A program made the translations under genes and the position numbers. A stretch of DNA of 64,000 bases, taken from JADGRF01 sp036382515 (GTDB lineage: Bacteria > Myxococcota_A > Polyangia > Polyangiales > JAFGIB01). Positions within the stretch are counted from its first letter, which is position 1, and each line of letters opens with the position of its first letter. Positions 53,499 to 62,573 of the stretch are shown here, in pieces. The stretch is taken from assembly GCA_036382515.1 (NCBI GenBank), contig DASVHQ010000102.1, positions 19,536-83,535 of the forward strand, written 5' to 3'. The notes under the pieces were generated by a model that saw only the letters and a list, made by a program, of their open reading frames with translations, had not been told where the DNA came from and did not search any database.

Positions 53499-56400
53499 TC
53501 AAGAGAACAAGTCGTCGAGATCTTGCTTGGTCAGCCCCTTCAGCGGGGCCTCGGTGTTCAGCACGTTGGTGACGAGTTCGCGCTTCTTGGCCGAGAGCTG
53601 GAGGATCTTCTCCTCGACCGAGTCCTTGGCGATCAATCGATACACGGAGACGGTGCGCTTCTGGCCAATGCGATGCGCGCGATCGGTGGCCTGATCTTCC
53701 ACCGCGGGGTTCCACCAGGGATCGAAGTGAATCACCGTGTCGGCACCCGTGAGGTTGAGCCCCGTACCACCCGCCTTCAGCGAGATCAGGAACGCGCTCA
53801 CCGTCTCGTCGTTGTTGAAGTGATCGACACGCGCTTGGCGATCCTTGGTGTCGCCGGTCAGCCACTCGTGCGTGATGCCGTCGGCATCGAGCAAGTCGCG
53901 CACCAGCTTCAGCATCTCGACGAACTGCGAGAAGATCAGCACGCGGTGACCGCCTGCGACGGCCTCCTGCATGATCTCGCGCAGCGCGCTCAGCTTGCCC
54001 GAGAGCTCTTCGTTCCACGGGCCGTCGAGCTTCATCAGCCGCGGATCGCAGGCCACCTGCCGCAAGCGCGTGAGCGCCGCGAGGATCTGGATCTGCGTCT
54101 TGGCCACGCCCTGCTTCTCGACCTCGGAGAGCACGCTGTCGCGCACTTGCCGCAGGATTTGCTTGTACAGACGACTCTGCTCGTCCGCGAGCGGCACGAT
54201 GATGTCCTGCTCGATCTTGGGCGGCAGATCCTTGGCGACCTCGGTCTTGGTGCGACGCAAGACGAAGCGATGGATCGCCGCGCGCAGCTTCTGGGCGGCG
54301 TTCTGATCGCCGCGATCGATCGGTCGCGCGAACTTCTCCTCGAAGCGGCCGAGGTCACCAAGCAAGCCAGGCGAGACGAAGTCGAAGATCGACCAGATCT
54401 CACTCAGGCGATTCTCGATGGGCGTGCCGGTGAGCGCCAGGCGCCGCTCGCTCTTGAGCTTCTTCACGGCGCGCGCGGTGGCGCTGAGCGGGTTCTTGAT
54501 GTGCTGCGCCTCGTCGAGGATCACGTAGTGGAAGCCGAGCGTCTGCAAGAACTCCTCGTCACGACGCATCAGCGCATAGCTGGTGATCAAGATGTCGGTA
54601 TCGCCCAGCTGATCGGCCATCGCGTGGCGATCGGGCCCGTGCCAGACCACCGCCTTGAGCGTGGGGGCGAACTTCTCGATCTCGAGCTGCCAGTTGGGCA
54701 CGACGGAGGTCGGAGCTATCACCAGATGCCGCAGCTGCTCGTCCTTGTGCTTGCCCTTGAGCCACAGCAGCATCGCGATGGTCTGCACCGTTTTGCCGAG
54801 ACCCATGTCGTCGGCCAAGATGCCGCCAGCGTTCAGCTCGTGCAGGAACACCAGCCACGAGAAACCCTCGCGCTGGTAGGGCCGCAGGGTGGCCTTGAGC
54901 GAGCGCGGCTTGGCGATCGCTTCGATCTCGCTGACGTCGCTGAGCTTCAAAAACAGCTTCTTCGCGTCAGGCGAGATGCTGGTCTTGCCCACGAGATCGA
55001 GCAGATCCTGCACGCGGCCGGCCTGCGAGAGCGCTAGCTTGTCGCGCGAGCCGCTGGTCGCGTAGATCTCCGCCATGCGCGCGAGAATCTCGCTCACTTC
55101 TTCGGTCTTGACCGGCGCATAGGTGCCGTCGGCCAGGCGCACTAGACGCCGCCCGCTCTCCAGGCACTGTCGCAGCTCGTCTTCGTCGACGACGATGCCA
55201 TCCACCTGGAAGGTCATGTCGAGGCTGAGCCAGTCGACCCCGCTCGACACGCGCGCCTGTGGCGCGATCGCCTTGTCGTGGATCGTCACGTCGACGAGAT
55301 CGCTGGGGATGAAGCGATCCCAGGTCTCGGGCAGCGAGCCCAGGCCGTCGGTCCAGAAACGGATCGCGTCGTCGCCGCGCGCGACCAAGAGCTCGCCGGT
55401 CTCGTCGACGCTGAAGCCACCGAGGTTCAGGATGAGCTGCACCGACGCCATCTCGGCGCCCACGTCGCGGCGCACCACGCGCGGACGCAGCGCGCCACGC
55501 TCGGGTTGCTGGAACGCCAGCGGCGAAGGAAAGCCGCTCGGGGGCACGTCGTATTCGGCGCCCTGGTAATCGACGCGCAGCTTGACGCGCGCTTCGACAA
55601 TGTCGCCGGTGGCACGCAGCTGCAAGTGCGGCGCAGCATCGACCACGTCGGCCACGCTGCTGAGATCCGGCAGATCGGTGCCGAGCGAGGTGGCCACCTT
55701 GGGGATGTACTCGGTGAGCAGGCGCGGCAGATCCTGGATCGGGTGCACGAGCGCAGGCGAGCGATACAGCCGCTGCAGCCAGGCCGGGGTCACGCTATCC
55801 ACGACGGCACGCGCCACCCCGTCCGTGGTGTCGATGTGCCAGCCCGGCGTGCCCTCGAACCATGCGCCGCTGGAGAGCGCAAAGCGCCGGCTGCCCTGCT
55901 CGAACACCACGCGGATGCGCACCGACTTATTGTTCGCGAGATCGAGCTCGATCTTCGGTGCCAGCTCGCCATCGGCGAAGCGCAGCTCCTTGGAGGCCGG
56001 CTCGAGCAGCACGCGTCGACCACGCAACATGCCGAGCACCTCGGCCGCGTCTTCGCCGCGTAGCTCTGCAGTCGCAGGCGTGCCGCGCGGCGCATGCCGC
56101 GACAGCGCACGCAACAGTGCACGCTCACCCGACGGTACGGTGTTGAAGCCCAAAAGCGCTTCGGCGATGGGCACCGCGGAGCGCGTACCGGCGAGCACCG
56201 GCGTGACCGTGATGGAGGCCGCACGCACGGTGAGGCGATACTCGAAGGCGCAGGGCTTGGTGACTTCGCCGTGTGGCAGCCAGGCATCGAGGCCGTCACG
56301 CACGGTGGTGGCGCGACGCGCGACGCCCAGGCCGAGCTGACGTGCCGAGAGCACCTCGATCTTGCCCACGCCGCCCACACCTAGCGGGGACTGAGTCACC

Positions 56401-57020
56401 GGCTCGACCGCAACCGGACCGCCGCCGCCAGGAGCCGCAACCGCGCCGCGCCGACGCCGCCGTGAGCGGCGGCGCTTGCCGGTGCCTGGTAACCCGGGCT
56501 GACCCGGTTGCCCTTGAGCTGTACCCGGACCACCGGCGCTGACGACCGAACCCGGCCCCTGCGACTGGCCGTTGCTGGAGAGCAAGGACCTCGGCGCGGA
56601 CGGCTGCGCGGGATCCGCGTGCTCGTCGTTGGTGGAGGTGTCGAGCTGCCCCTCGGGGGGCTTGGGCTTGGGTGGACGCTCGCGGTCGCGCAGCGCGACC
56701 AAGAGTGCTGCGACGTGCTTGCAATGGCCGGTCGGGCCACGCCACGCCTGGCACGTGCACTTCGACTGGATCGCGCCGTCGGGCGCGATCTCGGCGCTCA
56801 CGTCGATTGGCTCGTCGGTGCGGATCAGCACGCGACAGCTGGCTTGCATGCCCTCGCTGTGGAGATCGCCTACCGCGTTGCGTCGCGCGTAGATGCGGCC
56901 GCGCAGGAAGGCGTTGCCGCCAACCAAACGCTGGATTGCGCGATCCGAAAGCCGCCCCACATGCTGTGGGAACGACGTGATCGAAAGCGCCTTCGTATCT
57001 GCGACCTGGCCTTCAGCCAT
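53499..57020 (-). CDS. SNF2-family helicase/translocase with SWIM zinc finger
   Basis: A 1173-residue protein. Residues about 85-103 are a SWIM zinc finger (C88, C90, C100, H102; CTCQAWRGPTGHCKH). Then comes a Pro/Arg-rich segment and a 400-residue region of unknown fold typical of bacterial SNF2 proteins. The motor has ADDMGLGKTVQTIAML (motif I, about 735), LDEAQHIKN (motif II, about 835), LTGTPIENRLSEIWSIFDF (III) and, in lobe 2, FSQFVEMLKL, LKAGGTGLNLT and DRAHRIGQKRTVSVYRL. It should translocate on DNA to remodel nucleoprotein complexes. It is complete. No methylase or phage-defence partner is adjacent. Confidence 0.92.
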   Translation of the reverse strand: MAEGQVADTKALSITSFPQHVGRLSDRAIQRLVGGNAFLRGRIYARRNAVGDLHSEGMQASCRVLIRTDEPIDVSAEIAPDGAIQSKCTCQAWRGPTGHCKHVAALLVALRDRERPPKPKPPEGQLDTSTNDEHADPAQPSAPRSLLSSNGQSQGPGSVVSAGGPGTAQGQPGQPGLPGTGKRRRSRRRRRGAVAAPGGGGPVAVEPVTQSPLGVGGVGKIEVLSARQLGLGVARRATTVRDGLDAWLPHGEVTKPCAFEYRLTVRAASITVTPVLAGTRSAVPIAEALLGFNTVPSGERALLRALSRHAPRGTPATAELRGEDAAEVLGMLRGRRVLLEPASKELRFADGELAPKIELDLANNKSVRIRVVFEQGSRRFALSSGAWFEGTPGWHIDTTDGVARAVVDSVTPAWLQRLYRSPALVHPIQDLPRLLTEYIPKVATSLGTDLPDLSSVADVVDAAPHLQLRATGDIVEARVKLRVDYQGAEYDVPPSGFPSPLAFQQPERGALRPRVVRRDVGAEMASVQLILNLGGFSVDETGELLVARGDDAIRFWTDGLGSLPETWDRFIPSDLVDVTIHDKAIAPQARVSSGVDWLSLDMTFQVDGIVVDEDELRQCLESGRRLVRLADGTYAPVKTEEVSEILARMAEIYATSGSRDKLALSQAGRVQDLLDLVGKTSISPDAKKLFLKLSDVSEIEAIAKPRSLKATLRPYQREGFSWLVFLHELNAGGILADDMGLGKTVQTIAMLLWLKGKHKDEQLRHLVIAPTSVVPNWQLEIEKFAPTLKAVVWHGPDRHAMADQLGDTDILITSYALMRRDEEFLQTLGFHYVILDEAQHIKNPLSATARAVKKLKSERRLALTGTPIENRLSEIWSIFDFVSPGLLGDLGRFEEKFARPIDRGDQNAAQKLRAAIHRFVLRRTKTEVAKDLPPKIEQDIIVPLADEQSRLYKQILRQVRDSVLSEVEKQGVAKTQIQILAALTRLRQVACDPRLMKLDGPWNEELSGKLSALREIMQEAVAGGHRVLIFSQFVEMLKLVRDLLDADGITHEWLTGDTKDRQARVDHFNNDETVSAFLISLKAGGTGLNLTGADTVIHFDPWWNPAVEDQATDRAHRIGQKRTVSVYRLIAKDSVEEKILQLSAKKRELVTNVLNTEAPLKGLTKQDLDDLFS

Positions 57021-57269
57021 CTTTTTTCCGAGCTCGAGGAAGCGCTCGCGCCTACGTTGGACCAGAGTCCCTCGGGCTCCGACGCCCGAATACCGGCGCG
57101 CGTTCTGCCCTGGAAACCCTTGCCCTGCACCCTGTTAGTCAGGGTCAGCAGGAGCAAGCTCACTTTGCGCGGCCCAGCCCAACCATCGGGCACGCGGGGA
57201 CCTGGGATCGGCCCTCGTGAGGTATCGGGGCCATATTACACGGCGTAAAGCCAGCCGCAATAGGGAAGT

Positions 57270-59087
57270 TCAGAAGCGACGCGCGGGCCGGGCCCCGGCT
57301 GCGGCCCCACCGGGCTGGCGACGCAGCTGCACGAGCACGCTCTTGGCCAGCGGCTCCTGCCCCACTTCCGCGGGGAAATCGAGCTGCTCGGACAGGTCTT
57401 TCATGCGCAGCACCGTGCACCCCGCCGAGGCTGCGGCCGTGTGGATGAAGCGGCGCAAGGTCGCCTGCGTGACGCCGTGGTGATTGAGGCAAGCGAGCAA
57501 CGTGCCCTGGTCGGCCAGCGTGGCCAGCGCGTCCCGGCACAGCCCCGCGTAGTCCTTCTGCGCCCGGAAGCGCCCGCGCTTGCTGGTCGAGTAACTGGGC
57601 GGGTCGAGCACGATCACGTCGAAGCGCTCGTGCTTGGTCGCGAAGCGCGCGAGTGCGTCGAAGGCATCGCGCGCCAGCCAGCGGTGGCGAGCTTCGCCGC
57701 CGACAGCTGCAACGTTGCGCTGCGCCCAGTCGAGCGCGGCCCGCGACAGGTCGACCGTGGTCACGTGCGCTGCCCCACCCGCGAGCGCCGCGACGGAGAA
57801 GCTGCCCGTGTACCCGAAGAGATTGAGCACGCGCTTGCCGGAGGCCAGCTCGTAGAGCCGCCTGCGATTGTCGCGCTGGTCCAGAAAGAGCCCGCTGCGC
57901 AGCCCCTCGCCGAGCTGCACCTCGAACGGCAGCCCGTTCTCGAACACGCGCAGCGCGGCGGGCGCCGGCTCGCCACGCACCGGCAGCGCGGGCGCAATGC
58001 GCTCATCCCGTGGGTCCACCAGATCGCTGGCCTGCTTGGGATGACGCTTCAGGTAGATGCCCGAGAAGCCCAGGCCATCCAGCGCATCGAGCACGCCTTG
58101 CAGCTGCGGCGCCGGCGCTTCTCCGGTCACGCGCACGACGAGCCAGTCTGCGAAGACCTCCACGGCGAGATCATCGAAGCCGTCAGCGGCACCGTGAACC
58201 AAGCGAAAAGCCGTGGTCTCACCCGCCGCGAACGCGCGCCCCAGTCGGAAGCGAGCCTGCAACGCCAGCGCCAGCGCGTCCTGCATGAGTGCGGGGTCGC
58301 TGTACGCGGGCCGCGCGCCGTGCGCGATAAAGTCCGAGAGTGGCAGCGGAACCGGTGCGCGCAGCTCGATACGCCGGCCGTCAGCTGGGTGCGCGAAGAC
58401 CAGCTCGTGCGAGTGAAGCATGAGGCGCATGGCCGGCGTGTGGCCGTAGAGCGCGTCCCCCGCAACCGGTGCGCCGAGCGCCGCCAGCTGCGCGCGGATC
58501 TGATGCGTGCGCCCGGTCTCGAGCGTGAGCTCGAGCAGCGCGCGATCGCCGTTTCGTTCGAGCACCCGCAGACGCGTCTTGGCCAGCTTGGCGCGCGGAT
58601 CGGCCTCGTCGCTCAGCTGCATGCGTCCGTCGCGACCCGGCGCGAGCCAGTGCGACAAGAGGCGCTCGCCCTGCGGCAGTTGCGGCGCGCAGACCACTGC
58701 AACGTAGCGTTTGTGCACGCTGCGCTGCTCGAGCTGCGCTGCCATGCTGGCATTCGCCTCTTTGCGCAGCGTGTACAGGATCAGCCCCGAGGTCTCCTGA
58801 TCGAGTCGCTGGTGCGTGCCCACGTACACTTGCTCGACCGACACGCCGCGACGCGCCGCGAGAAAGCGCTGCAGCCGCGACGGCAAGTCATCGGCGCAAG
58901 CGCTGCTCGCCGCCTGACAGGGCACGCCCGCCGGCTTGTCGAGCACGATCACGTCGTCGTCCTCGTAGACGATCCACTCGGGCGCGAGGTCGGGCGCGAG
59001 TTGGGGCCGAGCCCGCTCGCTCAGTAGCCCCGGTCGCACAGCGCCTTCGGGAGCAGCGGCGACGGCCTGTCGGAAGTCATGATCCAC
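57270..59087 (-). CDS. RluA-type pseudouridine synthase fused to RlmI-type rRNA methyltransferase
   Basis: A 605-residue two-domain protein. Residues about 40-270 are an RluA-family pseudouridine synthase with the catalytic Asp in THQRLDQETSGLILY (D96) and GRTHQIRAQLAALGAPVAGDALYG. Residues about 275-600 are a PUA-like plus class I SAM methyltransferase of the RlmI/RlmK type: FSGIYLKRHPK, SGLFLDQRDNRRRL, VLNLFGYTGSFSVAALAGG (motif I) and LDPPSYSTSKRGRF (motif IV). Both halves look active, so one protein may make two rRNA changes. The ATG at 59087 overlaps the HelD-like gene by 67 bp; a GTG at 59039 is an alternative. Confidence 0.88.
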   Translation of the reverse strand: MDHDFRQAVAAAPEGAVRPGLLSERARPQLAPDLAPEWIVYEDDDVIVLDKPAGVPCQAASSACADDLPSRLQRFLAARRGVSVEQVYVGTHQRLDQETSGLILYTLRKEANASMAAQLEQRSVHKRYVAVVCAPQLPQGERLLSHWLAPGRDGRMQLSDEADPRAKLAKTRLRVLERNGDRALLELTLETGRTHQIRAQLAALGAPVAGDALYGHTPAMRLMLHSHELVFAHPADGRRIELRAPVPLPLSDFIAHGARPAYSDPALMQDALALALQARFRLGRAFAAGETTAFRLVHGAADGFDDLAVEVFADWLVVRVTGEAPAPQLQGVLDALDGLGFSGIYLKRHPKQASDLVDPRDERIAPALPVRGEPAPAALRVFENGLPFEVQLGEGLRSGLFLDQRDNRRRLYELASGKRVLNLFGYTGSFSVAALAGGAAHVTTVDLSRAALDWAQRNVAAVGGEARHRWLARDAFDALARFATKHERFDVIVLDPPSYSTSKRGRFRAQKDYAGLCRDALATLADQGTLLACLNHHGVTQATLRRFIHTAAASAGCTVLRMKDLSEQLDFPAEVGQEPLAKSVLVQLRRQPGGAAAGARPARRF

Positions 59088-61426
59088 AGCTGATGCGCCG
59101 CACGCGTGGCCGCGATGTGCAAGAGGTGTCGCGACTCGGAGTTGTCGGGGTAAGAGCTGGCCGTGACCTCGACCAGCACGACGTAGTCGAACTCGAGGCC
59201 CTTGACCTGCTTGACGTCGGTGACGTCGACGCCGGGCTTGAACGGGAAGTCTTGATCGGCGATCAGCCGAGTGTTCGGGACCTCGGCGTTCTGCAGACCG
59301 CGCGCGTACTCGATCGCTTGCTCGGGCGTGCGCGTGAGCACGGCCACCGAGGCGAGCGGCTCGCCCATCAGCAGCGAGCGCAGCGACTCGGCCAGGAAGC
59401 CCACGGCCTCGCCCGCATGCGTGAAGCGAAACAGCTCCACGGGCACGCCATGACGCGGGGCCTGCGCGGGTGTGGCCGGCAGCTCGCCGAGCACGTCGTT
59501 CGCGAACTCCATGATCTCGGCGGTGGAGCGGTAGCTGATGCGCAGGGGCTCGATCGCCACGTGCGAGTAGCCGAGGCTTTCGAGCGCGCCCTGCCAGGTG
59601 TCGAAACCGTTGTCCATCAGCAAGCGCTGCGCGACATCGCCGGCGAGCGTCACGCTCTCGCCGTGCACGGTGTCGAGCACCACGGCCAGCTCGAGCGGGC
59701 TGAGATCCTGCGCCTCGTCGACGAACACGTGCTCGTAGCGCAGTGGCTCGCGGTGACGGCTCAACGGCCCACGCAAACGCTGGTACAGGCGCAAGAGCAG
59801 CGCGTCATCTTCCCAGTCGAGCAGCACGTCCATGCGCTCTTGCTTGCCGTCGATGCCCACGTCCGACTCGAGCTTCTCGGCCGCCGGAGCGCCGTCTTTC
59901 TCGCGCCGCGCCGCTTCTTCGTCGGCGTCGGTGTCCTCCTCGATCGACGCCACGGCTTCCGCGCAGCGCGCCAGACACCAGCGGTACGCCGCCGACAGCT
60001 GCCCTTCGGTCCACTGGCCTGGCGCGTGCTTCGCGAGCGCAGCCGTCAGCTTCGGGCGATCGGTGAGCAGCTCGCTCCAGGTGCCGACCACGTCGGTGTG
60101 CCGCTCCAGCTCCGCCGTCGTGCGCTCGATTGCGTGCCGCAGCCCCACCGACACCGGGTGCTCCGGATCGGTCGCCCAGCGCCGCAGCGTGGCCGAGCGC
60201 GCGCGTAGCGCACGACCGCTGGTTTTCTCCCAGATCTCGAGAGCGCGCTCGTGGCCTTCGAGACCGGCGGCGCTGGAGTGCAGCCGCGCGAGGAAATCGG
60301 CCTCCAGAGCCGCGACGTGCTCGTCGATGATGCGCAGCCACGCCGGATGCTTCTTGAGCCGCACGACGACGTCGGGCGTTTCGTCGGTGTACTCGCGCGG
60401 CAGCTCGGACAGGTGCTGCGCGCGCGTCTTGCGCGCCCAGGTGTTGTACGTGGTCACCGGCACGCCGGGCACGCCCAGCGCGGGCAACACGTGCGCGATG
60501 TAGCGAGCGAGCGCGTCGTTGAAGACCACGACCAACATGTGGTCGGACTTGAAGCGCTTGGGCTGCTGATACGCGAGGTACGCCATGCGGTGCAGACCGA
60601 TCGTGGTCTTGCCGCTGCCGGCGCCGCCCTGGATCACCACCAGCCCCGATTCCGGGCGCGTGATCAGGTCGAACTGCCGCGCGTCGATCAGCGCGGCGAT
60701 CTCGGGCAAATGCTTGTCTTCGCGCACGTGCCCGTCGCGATCGATGCCGAGCTTGCCGATGGGCTTGTAGTGCGACGGGCGCGGCGCACTGCCCTGCCCG
60801 CCCTTGAGCACCGTCGCAGAGCCGCCCGCACGCACCCAGCTGTCATCGGCCCGACGCATGAACGTGCCCTGCGGTGAGCCGATGCGACGCAGCTTGCCCT
60901 GCGCGATGGCGAGGCTGCGACGCGTGATCACCTCGCCCTCCACCATGCGGTCGCCGAATATCTCGTCGTAGTCGTCGCCTTCTTCGTAGCGGTAGTAGAC
61001 GCGACTCACGGGCGCATCGCGCCAGTCGACGATCTGCACGCCCGTGCGCGGGTCGAGGTACGTGGAGCGACCGATCAGCACCTCGCGCTTGCGCTCACCT
61101 TCGAGCAGCACCAGCCGCCCGAAGTACGGCGAGGCCGCATCGACTTCGCCGACGGTCACGTCCGCGCGCCGTGCCGCGACCTGCTGCAGGCGTTCCATCT
61201 GCGCCACGAGGGCAGGCACGTCTTCCAGGCGCGCCTCGCCGATCTCGTCGCGCAGCGCGACCAGCTCGCTGTCGTAGTCCGTACGCCCAGTGCGACGCAG
61301 CGGCTTGTTCAAGAGGTGCTTCTGCACCCTTGCCAGCACGCGCTGCTCCTCGCCCACGATCTGCTCGAGCTCGTCGTCGGCAGGGCTATCGGTCGCGCTC
61401 TGGGTGCTTTGGGGCGTGTCGCTCAT
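59021..61426 (-). CDS. HelD-like superfamily 1 helicase (RNA polymerase recycling type)
   Basis: An 801-residue UvrD/Rep-like ATPase. The N-terminal 90 residues are helical/coiled coil (EQIVGEEQRVLARVQKHLLN, LVAQMERLQQVAARRADV) as in HelD, which inserts into RNA polymerase. Walker A is GGAGSGKTT (about 270), preceded by the Q motif region. Others are FVDEAQDLSPLEL, ISYRSTAEIMEFAN, VTDVKQVKGLEFDYVVLVE and IAATRAAHQLWIM. The middle has a long charged insertion (ASIEEDTDADEEAARREKDGA). HelD removes stalled RNA polymerase; helicase IV is the other possibility. Start ATG 61426. It overlaps the pseudouridine synthase gene. Confidence 0.82.
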   Translation of the reverse strand: MSDTPQSTQSATDSPADDELEQIVGEEQRVLARVQKHLLNKPLRRTGRTDYDSELVALRDEIGEARLEDVPALVAQMERLQQVAARRADVTVGEVDAASPYFGRLVLLEGERKREVLIGRSTYLDPRTGVQIVDWRDAPVSRVYYRYEEGDDYDEIFGDRMVEGEVITRRSLAIAQGKLRRIGSPQGTFMRRADDSWVRAGGSATVLKGGQGSAPRPSHYKPIGKLGIDRDGHVREDKHLPEIAALIDARQFDLITRPESGLVVIQGGAGSGKTTIGLHRMAYLAYQQPKRFKSDHMLVVVFNDALARYIAHVLPALGVPGVPVTTYNTWARKTRAQHLSELPREYTDETPDVVVRLKKHPAWLRIIDEHVAALEADFLARLHSSAAGLEGHERALEIWEKTSGRALRARSATLRRWATDPEHPVSVGLRHAIERTTAELERHTDVVGTWSELLTDRPKLTAALAKHAPGQWTEGQLSAAYRWCLARCAEAVASIEEDTDADEEAARREKDGAPAAEKLESDVGIDGKQERMDVLLDWEDDALLLRLYQRLRGPLSRHREPLRYEHVFVDEAQDLSPLELAVVLDTVHGESVTLAGDVAQRLLMDNGFDTWQGALESLGYSHVAIEPLRISYRSTAEIMEFANDVLGELPATPAQAPRHGVPVELFRFTHAGEAVGFLAESLRSLLMGEPLASVAVLTRTPEQAIEYARGLQNAEVPNTRLIADQDFPFKPGVDVTDVKQVKGLEFDYVVLVEVTASSYPDNSESRHLLHIAATRAAHQLWIMTSDRPSPLLPKALCDRGY

Positions 61427-61511
61427 GGCCTCTGGGCTGCGAACAAAGGCGAATTGCGTAGCACGATTGTCGGCGCACGGGGAGCCCCGCCGAATTGAGG
61501 AGTGCGGCGGC

Positions 61512-62327
61512 TCAGAGCATGCGCCTGGCCAAGAGCGCCCCGAACGCCAGCACCATGACACAGACCACCGCAAAACCGCGCCGCCGATCGCGTACCGGTG
61601 GCAAGCGCGAGGCCGGGTGCGCAATCAACATCGCAAAGCCCAGAAATGGCAGCGCCGGGATCGGCAGCGCCGTGGCGAGCACCGCCGCCATCGTGGCGAA
61701 GTACGCCGCCGCCAGCGCGAGGAGCGTGCGCCGCGCAGGCAACGCGTGCGTGCGCGCGGCCGCCACGTATAGACTGGTGAAGAGCACGTCGCCCACGCCC
61801 AGAAAGGGTGTGATCTGCCCGGTGCCGAGCATCGGCCACGGCAGCGCGAGCAGGGCAAGCACCTGCGGCGCCTGGACGATCGCAGCGCTGGGTCCCTCGG
61901 GCTGCGTGACGCTAAAGGTGTCGGCCAGCGCGGAGACCAGCGCGACGAAGAGCAGGTGCCCCGGGTGCTCGATGCCCGACCCGACGAGCGCACCCAGCAC
62001 CGAGCCCGCAGCCAAGAGCGCAAGCAGCACACTGAACGACGCGCCCAGACCCACGGCACCCTGCCGGCGCACGAGCTCCAGCACGACCACCACGAGCATC
62101 ACGATCAACAGGTGCGGCCGCCGGGGCCGCGGCACAGCGCACGCGACCAGCAAGCTGGCCGCCACCACGCACGCGAACCCAATCGCGTACGACCCGAGCG
62201 GCCACAGCGACACGTGCAGCGACAGCGCGTTGCAGCCAAGGAAGCCCAGCCCCGCCGCCACCAGCGACGCGCTCCAGCTCGACCATGCCGGTTGCCAGCT
62301 CAAGCGTCCGCGTTGCTCGCTCGGCAT
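61512..62327 (-). CDS. Presenilin-like GxGD intramembrane aspartyl protease candidate
   Basis: A 271-residue protein with about nine hydrophobic segments. Three presenilin/signal-peptide-peptidase hallmarks occur in the right order: an Asp in a membrane segment (D136, LADTFSV, where archaeal homologues have YDAISV), GVGD (177-180, FLGVGDVLF) and PAL (224-226, IPALPFLGF). Spacing of about 44 residues between each is shorter than in many homologues but possible. The ATG has GGAG 6 nt upstream. It is followed by the HelD-like gene 85 bp on. The assignment rests on motifs and topology, so it is tentative; an unrelated membrane protein could match by chance. Confidence 0.6.
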   Translation of the reverse strand: MPSEQRGRLSWQPAWSSWSASLVAAGLGFLGCNALSLHVSLWPLGSYAIGFACVVAASLLVACAVPRPRRPHLLIVMLVVVVLELVRRQGAVGLGASFSVLLALLAAGSVLGALVGSGIEHPGHLLFVALVSALADTFSVTQPEGPSAAIVQAPQVLALLALPWPMLGTGQITPFLGVGDVLFTSLYVAAARTHALPARRTLLALAAAYFATMAAVLATALPIPALPFLGFAMLIAHPASRLPPVRDRRRGFAVVCVMVLAFGALLARRML

Positions 62328-62532
62328 CTACAGCTCCAAGGGTACGTCAGGCAGCTGGTGCGCGGCCACTGTCACGTCCGCGCCCAAGACCTCGCCGCGA
62401 TAGGCGACAATCGGATTGACTGTGTCCCTATTCTGGTTCACATGCCGGCAGTCGATGTGGGATAATGCCGACACCACGCCCGATGTTCCAAAACGGGCGC
62501 TGCAACCGGCCACCCAACGCACACTTTGTCTT

Positions 62533-62560
62533 TTGTCACGGCCCGGGTATGGGCCATACT
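62533..62560 (+). promoter_or_regulatory. Promoter for the FHA-domain gene
   Basis: TTGTCA (62533-62538, 5/6 to the -35 consensus) and CATACT (62555-62560, 4/6 to -10) are spaced by 16 bp. Initiation near 62567 would leave a very short leader before the ATG at 62574. Confidence 0.4.
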
Positions 62561-62573
62561 GACGGCGCTTGAA

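Noticed and set aside
53499..57020. SNF2 gene as part of a phage-defence (DISARM-like) system
   Set aside because: No methyltransferase, PLD or DUF1998 gene is adjacent; the SWIM-SNF2 architecture is a common stand-alone bacterial protein.
57021..57269. tRNA or small RNA upstream of the SNF2 gene
   Set aside because: No cloverleaf, T-loop sequence or strong terminator hairpin could be traced.
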